Shown here in pieces: positions 9,435-16,800 of a stretch of DNA of 64,000 nt (position 1 is its first letter; each line of letters opens with the position of its first letter). Source of the stretch: Anaerolineales bacterium (GTDB lineage: Bacteria > Chloroflexota > Anaerolineae > Anaerolineales > Villigracilaceae); the NCBI GenBank assembly GCA_013140605.1, contig JABFSL010000007.1:1-64000 (forward strand), in the 5' to 3' direction. The translations under genes were made by a program, and so were the position numbers. The notes beneath the pieces were generated by a model. The model saw nothing but the letters and a program-made list of their open reading frames with translations. It made no database searches and had not been told where the DNA came from.

Positions 9435-10901
9435 ATGGCTGGATATAATAATAATGCTGTGCACAAAAAAGTAGAATCTGCTCATCCCAAGGCCGAATCT
9501 CATCACCATGATGAAGAGCATTTCCGCGAAAAGCACTTAATGCTTGATCCGCTTCCACGCGGACAGATGAACGATATGGTCATGGAATCCATGACAACCA
9601 CCTCGTGGAAGTTTTGGGCTGTATTCGGGCTTCTGAGTGTGATCGTAGCTGTATGCTTGTTCTATGTTTGGGGTTACATGATCTCAGAAGGCCTGGGAGT
9701 GACAGGCAAGAACCGCCCATCCTATTGGGGCCTCTTCCTCGTCAATACCGTGTTCTGGATCGGCATCAGTCATGCGGGCACGTTCATCTCTGCCATTCTG
9801 CGTGTTTTCAAAGCTGAGTTTCGCCGCCCGTTCACCCGTGCCGCAGAGTTGATGACCACCTTCGGTCTCGTACAGGCTGGGTTTAGCGTTTTCATGCATT
9901 TGGGCCGCGTATGGCTTTTCTACTGGCTCCTTCCTTATCCCAACCAGCGCATGTTGTGGCCCAATCTTCATTCCCCTCTTTCGTGGGACTTGCTTGCGAT
10001 TACAACATACCTGCTGTCCTCAACCATGTACCTCTTCCTGCCTTTAATCCCGGATCTGGCAATGGCACGCGACAAATCCACCGGCTGGCGTAAGACATTC
10101 TATAAAACTCTTGCGCTTGGTTTCCGCGGTACAGAGGGAGAGTGGACACACTTGCGGAATGCGATGAACATCTTCGCGTTTGCGATCATCCCGGTCATGT
10201 TCTCGGTACATACCATAGTGTCATGGGACTTTGCGGCTGCGACCCGTCCGGGTTGGAATTCCACTATTTTTGGTCCATACTTCGTTGTTGGTGCGTTGCA
10301 CTCTGGCATGGGCGCGGTCGTCATGGTTCTCGCAGTTGTACGCGGCACAATGAAGAACATGAAGTACTTCATCCGCCCCGAACACTTTGACGCTATCGGT
10401 AAACTCATGCTCATTATTTCAATGGCATGGGCCTACTTCTTCTTCAACGATTATATGGTGCAGTGGTACGGCGGCGATAAGTGGACGAAGCAATTGCTCC
10501 ATTTTCATGAAGCCGGCCCCATGGGCTGGATGTGGTTTGCCATGTTGATTGCTAATATCGCGATCCCATGGGCAGTCTTATGGAATCCAAAATGGCGTTC
10601 CACACCGTGGATTGTATTTGTTGTGGGCCTGATAATTAATTTTGGTATGTACCTCGAACGTTATATTATCGTCCCTGTTTCACTCTCGATCAACCGTATG
10701 CCTTTTACATGGAGGCTGTATTATCCGCGCGTTGAAGTTCTGTTGGGCATTGGAACACTGGCGTTCTTCATCTGGCTCTACATGGCGGCTTCCCGTCTCA
10801 TCCCTCTCATCCCCGTTTGGGAAGTTGAGGAAGGCCAGATGGCGCACGAACTCAAGAAATTTGGACGCGAGACCGTTGTATCGGTCAGCGAATTGGAATA
10901 G
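9435..10901 (+). CDS. actC: NrfD/PsrC-family quinol-interacting membrane subunit (ActC-like)
   Basis: 488 aa polytopic protein in conserved gene order after the FeS subunit. Confidence 0.85.
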   Translation: MAGYNNNAVHKKVESAHPKAESHHHDEEHFREKHLMLDPLPRGQMNDMVMESMTTTSWKFWAVFGLLSVIVAVCLFYVWGYMISEGLGVTGKNRPSYWGLFLVNTVFWIGISHAGTFISAILRVFKAEFRRPFTRAAELMTTFGLVQAGFSVFMHLGRVWLFYWLLPYPNQRMLWPNLHSPLSWDLLAITTYLLSSTMYLFLPLIPDLAMARDKSTGWRKTFYKTLALGFRGTEGEWTHLRNAMNIFAFAIIPVMFSVHTIVSWDFAAATRPGWNSTIFGPYFVVGALHSGMGAVVMVLAVVRGTMKNMKYFIRPEHFDAIGKLMLIISMAWAYFFFNDYMVQWYGGDKWTKQLLHFHEAGPMGWMWFAMLIANIAIPWAVLWNPKWRSTPWIVFVVGLIINFGMYLERYIIVPVSLSINRMPFTWRLYYPRVEVLLGIGTLAFFIWLYMAASRLIPLIPVWEVEEGQMAHELKKFGRETVVSVSELE

Positions 10902-10911
10902 GAGGATTCAC

Positions 10912-11469
10912 ATGGCTGACAATATTTCCAGAAGAGAGCGTTCTGGACAGGTGTCCCTGTTAGCGGTCTTCCCTGACCTCGAGCCTGCTGCAGATGCAAT
11001 TGACCATCTCCGCACTTTGGGCATTTCGGACGATCAAATGAACGTCATCTCCGGTATTCCCGTTACCGAAGCCATGCTTGGCCGTCCCAACCAGTGGACG
11101 AACGTTCCCCGGCTCGCAGGCGGCGGTGCTGTGTTGGGATTTTTGGGAGCCGTCTTTCTCATGTATGGTGTTCCCTATTTGTATCCATACCCCATTCAGG
11201 TAAGCACGCAGGCTGTTATCCCCGGCCCGCCCACCGTTGTCGTATTGTTCGAGATAACCATGCTCGGTATGCTGCTCTCAACCTTCCTCGGCGTATTTCT
11301 AGATAGCTATTTCCCCAACTATCGTCCGATGGAATATGTAAAAGAAGTCAGCGATGGAAAAATTGCCGTCTTCTTTATCTGTCCGGAAGAAAGCAGGGAA
11401 AAATTCACCAAAGCCATGACCGCCCTCGGCGCGGAAAAGGTTGAGGTTGCGGAGGTTGAACACCTATGA
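10912..11469 (+). CDS. actD: ActD-like DUF3341 membrane subunit
   Basis: Start trimmed to ATG 10912 after AGGAGG; two TM segments, DUF3341-like sequence. Confidence 0.75.
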   Translation: MADNISRRERSGQVSLLAVFPDLEPAADAIDHLRTLGISDDQMNVISGIPVTEAMLGRPNQWTNVPRLAGGGAVLGFLGAVFLMYGVPYLYPYPIQVSTQAVIPGPPTVVVLFEITMLGMLLSTFLGVFLDSYFPNYRPMEYVKEVSDGKIAVFFICPEESREKFTKAMTALGAEKVEVAEVEHL

Positions 11470-12020
11470 GATTGTTCAAACAACTCGTTGGAGTTTTTGC
11501 AGTGCTTGGTGTGCTTGTTGGCGCGCTGGCGATATTTGCTTTTGACGTGGTCAAGATTGACTGGGTCGTCTTCATGGAGATCCAGCCTTCCTTCGGCACA
11601 CAAGAACAGCCGCGCGCTGTTCCAGCCCGATCCATTCCAGTGGAAGGCGCTGCTTATATCCCCGGAGCAGGCGCTCCTGTCAACCCAGTAGCTGCGGATG
11701 AAGTATCACTTTCACGCGGTTCCCAACTTTTCGCCACACATTGTCAGATGTGCCATGGTGATGAAGGGTTGGGGAATGGCCCTGTTTCCGCTTTCCTCGT
11801 CAAAAAGAAACCGGCAGACCTCACCAGCGATCTGGTTCAAAGTAAAAGTGACGGCAGTATTTTCATGGTCATCACCAATGGCGTATATAACCCGAATAAC
11901 ACACTTTTCCCCGGTGTTGAATTCTCAGGTCAATGCCCGCCTTTGAATGAGAACTTCACCGTTCGCGAACGGTGGGATCTGGTCAATTATGTTCGCACGC
12001 TCAAAGCGGCAGGACAATAG
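11466..12020 (+). CDS. actE: monoheme cytochrome c, ActE-like
   Basis: N-terminal TM, CQMCHGDEGLGNGPVSAFLVKKKPADLT; 4-bp overlap with actD. Confidence 0.8.
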   Translation: MRLFKQLVGVFAVLGVLVGALAIFAFDVVKIDWVVFMEIQPSFGTQEQPRAVPARSIPVEGAAYIPGAGAPVNPVAADEVSLSRGSQLFATHCQMCHGDEGLGNGPVSAFLVKKKPADLTSDLVQSKSDGSIFMVITNGVYNPNNTLFPGVEFSGQCPPLNENFTVRERWDLVNYVRTLKAAGQ

Positions 12021-12032
12021 GGAGGTCCCAGC

Positions 12033-12701
12033 ATGAATGATGATGTTCGAAAAACCATCTATACCACATTGACGTTATTTTTATTTGGCGTGATCTTGTG
12101 GATCGGCTTTCTATTTGTCAACGCCTGTGGGTTTACCCTGACTTGTAAACAAGGCAATTTCCCTGTTGATCGCACGCCAATGCCCACGCTATTGCCGGCC
12201 ACAATGCCTGCCATGCAAACGGGCGGCGGTGATGTTACTGTTTCCAATCACGAAACGTGCCGTGTCGCGGCGGTTGATCTGGTTGGCGCATGGGTGTCAG
12301 CTGGCGCTTCAGAGACTGAAGTTTTCCAATTCACAGATATTAATTTGCAGAATTGTGAAGCCACATTTACAGAAGTGAAACCGCTTTTTGTGGATGCCAA
12401 TCTTTGGTATTCAGGTTCACGTTCCTGCGTTTCCTGCCACTCAGTGGATATGACCATTTCTTCCGCGCAATTGGATTTGAGCAGTTACGCTGGCATCACA
12501 TCCGGTTCGCGCCGCGCTGATTCAGGATCCAAAGGCACGGACATTCTCGGCGCTGGCAAATGGGAATCATCCCTGTTGTTCGACTTCATTTCCACCAGCC
12601 ACGCCGACGCTCCCGGGCATAAGAATGCCTTATCAGATCTGGTGATATTTGCAGGAAAACCACACCCTGTTCCTGAACCAACTATTACACCAACTCCATA
12701 A
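12033..12701 (+). CDS. membrane-anchored monoheme protein, last gene of Act operon
   Basis: N-terminal TM and CVSCHSVDM...LDLSSYAGITSGSR resembling planctomycete-type cytochrome c domain. Confidence 0.55.
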   Translation: MNDDVRKTIYTTLTLFLFGVILWIGFLFVNACGFTLTCKQGNFPVDRTPMPTLLPATMPAMQTGGGDVTVSNHETCRVAAVDLVGAWVSAGASETEVFQFTDINLQNCEATFTEVKPLFVDANLWYSGSRSCVSCHSVDMTISSAQLDLSSYAGITSGSRRADSGSKGTDILGAGKWESSLLFDFISTSHADAPGHKNALSDLVIFAGKPHPVPEPTITPTP

Positions 12702-12710
12702 TCAAAAGAA

Positions 12711-12740
12711 AAAAACATCCTTGAAAAAGGATGTTTTTTT
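12711..12740. terminator. intrinsic terminator
   Basis: AAAAACATCCTTGAAAAAGGATGTTTTTTT. Confidence 0.8.
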
Positions 12741-12741
12741 C

Positions 12742-13010
12742 TGGCGGAGAGGGCGGGATTCGAATATCACCTCCCTCAACGGGGGCGCGTGAACCTAAAA
12801 TAAAAAGTCCCTTGGTATAGGGACTTTTCTTCTGGCGGAGAGGGCGGGATTCGAATATCATCCCCTAAATGGGGACGCGTGAACCTAAATAAAAACGCCC
12901 CTTTTTAGGAACGTTTTTTCTGGCGGAGAGGGCGGGATTCGAATATCATCCCCTCAATGGGGACGCGTGAACCTAAAATAAAAAGTCCCTTGGTATAGGG
13001 ACTTTTCTTC
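12742..13010 (-). repeat. three tandem units carrying the 3' end of tRNA-Ser plus hairpins
   Basis: TGGCGGAGAGGGCGGGATTCGAATATC at 12742, 12833 and 12921 (periods 91, 88, 90 to the intact tRNA at 13011). Confidence 0.85.
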
Positions 13011-13100
13011 TGGCGGAGAGGGCGGGATTCGAACCCGCGAACCTTTGTGGGTTACACGCTTTCCAAGCGTGCGCGCTAAGCCAGACTACGCGACCTCTCC
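13011..13100 (-). tRNA. tRNA-Ser(GGA) with encoded CCA
   Basis: Minus strand GGAGAGGTCGCGTAG...CGCTTGGAAAGCG...GGGTTCGAATCCCGCCCTCTCCGCCA; long variable arm. Confidence 0.95.
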
Positions 13101-13893
13101 GTTTTTTGGACGGGCAGATTATACCACAGGGAATTTTGTCAATTACAAGAAAAAACAGCGGTGGATTCTCATTTTGACCGAATTGATTTCTCGATCATAT
13201 TCAATTCTCCCAAATGATTGATGTGCTTGTGGTTACTTTCAGATTGATAATCACAAAGATAAATGAACTCGTTGCACTGATCGCAAAATTAATGAATACT
13301 GGAGTCTGACGGATACTCTTACCCTAATCATCATTTTTGGCACTACCGTTTTTAACGGGACAACTCTTTTCAAACACAAAGTACACAACACTTGCACCGC
13401 ACTGCGTTCCCTGGCACCGCCCGCCACATCGGCTTCGCTTTGCGACGCGATGCGAAGAGCAGGTGTGGTGCAGTGCAGGTGAGGTCATGAAGGAAAAACC
13501 TATGAAATCAAGGCTCTTTTCCCCTTGGTGTCCTTCGTGTTTAGGCTTTTCTCGCCAGAAACGCGAGAGCCTCCTTTTTCTATGATTTTGGGGTTGAAAA
13601 GCAAAAAATACATATCCTTGAAAAACACAAGTCTGATAAAACTAATCCACTTAACAAAAAAGATAGGTGCCTTGCAATGCCCTTACAATGAACTGTAAGG
13701 GTTAATTATGATATTTTAGTAAAGTATTTTTACTCCAATAGTTAATATTACTTAGATTTTTCGCATGGCAGCATGGGGTATTGATTCAATAATTATTGAA
13801 GCGATCATGGATATGTAAAACACAACCAGGGAGACGTTAGTGGCTTGCGGCCAGTAACAAATATTCAACGCAAGTCAACGCGGGAGGGCTTAT

Positions 13894-16800
13894 ATGAGAA
13901 CGACAACTCAGTCGGGGTTATCATCTTTTTCGGCATTTATAGTTGCGGTAGTGACGCTTCTGGGGATTACCGGCGTGGCCTTTGCCGGCGGCGGAGCCAT
14001 GTTTACTCCCGGGAGCCTCAGTACGGTTCCCGGCGCACCTTTGGGGGGGATAACCTCTCATTCTGAGATTCAACAATGCAGTACCTGCCATGCCGCCCCT
14101 TGGGATACGGACACCATGGCAGATCGTTGTCTGGCCTGCCACAGCGATATCACCGCCCAATTACAGGACCCAACCAGTTTACATAGCCTCGTCCGTTTCG
14201 GTGCGACAGATCTCAATTGCCGCACCTGTCATACGGAACATCACGGCCCAACGGCATCCCTTACTCGAATTCCACCGGGCTGGGACCCGCATGATCAGCT
14301 TGGTTTTTCCCTAAAGTCACACCGTCTGCGAATGGACGGTACTCCGTTTGAATGTAAAGACTGCCATGTAAATGGTTATAGCGGACCGTTCGATCAGGCA
14401 ACTTGCGCAAACTGCCATTTACAAGTTGACCAGGTATTTACCCAGGAACATATGCTGACCTTCGGGGCAGATTGTCAGGCCTGTCATGATGGGATCGATT
14501 CGCACGGATCAAACTTTGACCATAATAAGGTTCCGTTCAATCTTGTTGGAATTCATGCTCTTACAGCATGTTCCCAGTGCCATGTCAACGCGCGCAACCT
14601 CGCCGACCTGCAAGCCACCACCCAGGATTGCTATGCCTGTCACGCGAAGGATGACCAGCATGAGGGTCGGTTCGGAACGAAATGTGGAGTTTGCCATACT
14701 CCCGAAGGCTGGGGAAAATCCGCCCAGTTCGATCATGATCTCGCAAACTTCAAATTAAGAGGGCTGCATCTGAAGGTGGCCTGTGCAAGCTGCCATGTAA
14801 ACAATGTTTATAAAGGCATCCCCTCAGATTGTTTCTCCTGTCATAAGCAGGATGATAAACATGCCGGCGAATTTGGCCCCCAATGCGAATTATGTCATGT
14901 GGCAGAAGGTTGGAACAGGGCGGTCGATCATTCGAAATTTGCATTCAAGCTCGATGGCAAACACACCACCGTGGCCTGCGAGAGCTGCCATATCAATGCG
15001 CTCTTCATCGGCACGCCCATGGACTGCGCCTCCTGTCATAAAAAGGATGATGCCCATCTTGGAAGATTTGGCAATTCATGCGGAGACTGCCACACCACAG
15101 AGAATTGGACATCCGCAACATTCGATCACAATACGGTCTCATTCAAACTCAATGCGCATCAAACCAAATCAGACGGCAGCGCTTTCGTTTGCAAGGATTG
15201 CCATGTAAAAAATTACGCATCGCCTTTTGACCAGAATATATGCGCCAACTGTCACTTGCGGGTGAATCAGGCATTTGCCACGGAACATATTTTGACGTTC
15301 TGGACAAACTGCATGGCCTGTCATGATGGGATTGACTCACACGGTTCAAACTTTGACCATAACCGGGTCCCGTTCAATTTGGTTGGGAAGCACGCTTTGG
15401 CACTTTGCTCCAACTGCCATCTCAATGACCGCACCATCGCTGATATGCAAGCCACTCCGCAGCAATGTTATACCTGCCATCAAAAAGATGATTTCCACAA
15501 CGGCCAGTTTGGACAGGACTGTGCGGCCTGTCATGCGCCCGATGGATGGAAACCCGCCCATGTGGATCACTCCAAGTTTGCCTTCCACCTTGACGGAAAA
15601 CATGCCACTGTAGCATGCGAAAACTGTCATATCAATGGCGTCTTCAAGGGCACGCCCATGGACTGCGCCTCCTGTCATATTGATGACGATGCGCATGGCG
15701 GTACTCTTGGCACTCAATGCGAAACCTGCCATACACCTGACGGTTGGAAACCCGCCAAAGTTGATCACTCGAAATTTGCCTTCAAACTCGATGGCAAACA
15801 TGCAACAGCCGCCTGTACAGATTGTCATAAGGATAATTTGTTCAAAGGCACGCCCATGGACTGCGCCGCATGTCATCTCATGGATGACGCCCATGCAGGT
15901 AGTCTCGGTACAGAATGCGGAACCTGTCACAATCCCAACGGTTGGAGTCCCGCCACTTTCGATCACAACACATCTTCCTTCAAACTTACTGCTCATCAAA
16001 CCAAATCGGATGGGACTGCGTTCGCCTGTAAAGATTGTCACGTAAAGGGCTATGCTCCGCCGTTCGATCAAAATTCATGCGGTAATTGTCATTTACAAAT
16101 TGACCAAGCATTTTCCACAGACCACTTCCTGACTTTTGGCACAGACTGCATGGCCTGTCACGATGGGGTGGAGTCACACGGCTCAACTTTTGACCATAAC
16201 AAGGTGCCGTTTAATCTGATCGGCAAACATGCGCCGTTGGCCTGTTCCAAGTGCCATGTCAATGCTCGCAAGTTCGCTGATTTGCAGAACACTCCCCAAA
16301 CGTGTTTCTCATGCCACTCGCAGGATGACCATCACAACGGTCAGTTTGGAACCGACTGTGCCGCGTGCCATACTTCCGAAGGCTGGGAACTGGCAACTGT
16401 CGATCATTCCAAATTTGCCTTCCATCTTGATGGGAAACATTCCACCGTTGCCTGTGAGAAATGCCATGTGAATGGTGTCTTCAAAGGCACGCCTCAAGAC
16501 TGCGGTTCCTGTCATACCAAGGATGATGCGCATCAGGGTCAGCTTGGAACGCAATGCGGAACCTGCCACACTCCCGATGGCTGGAAGCCCGCCAAGGTGG
16601 ATCACTCCAAATTCGCCTTCCATCTCGATGGTCAACATGCAACTGCTGCATGTACAGATTGCCATAAGGATAACTTGTTCAAAGGCACGCCCATGGACTG
16701 TGCCTCCTGCCATCTCAAGGATGATGCCCACTCCGGGCAGCTCGGAACAGAGTGCGCCACCTGCCATACACCCGAAGGTTGGAAACCCGCCAAAGTTGAC

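Noticed and set aside
10642-10911. N-terminal extension of the ORF 10642..11469
   Set aside because: Overlaps actC extensively; the ATG at 10912 has a strong AGGAGG and gives a normal ActD-like start
13337-13585. 82-aa plus-strand ORF between tRNA-Ser and the giant cytochrome
   Set aside because: Low-complexity intergenic repeat sequence, no recognisable protein features
13640-13893. Possible GEMM (c-di-GMP) riboswitch in the long leader of the giant cytochrome
   Set aside because: No convincing match to the conserved GEMM core could be seen by eye; would need Infernal to exclude fully
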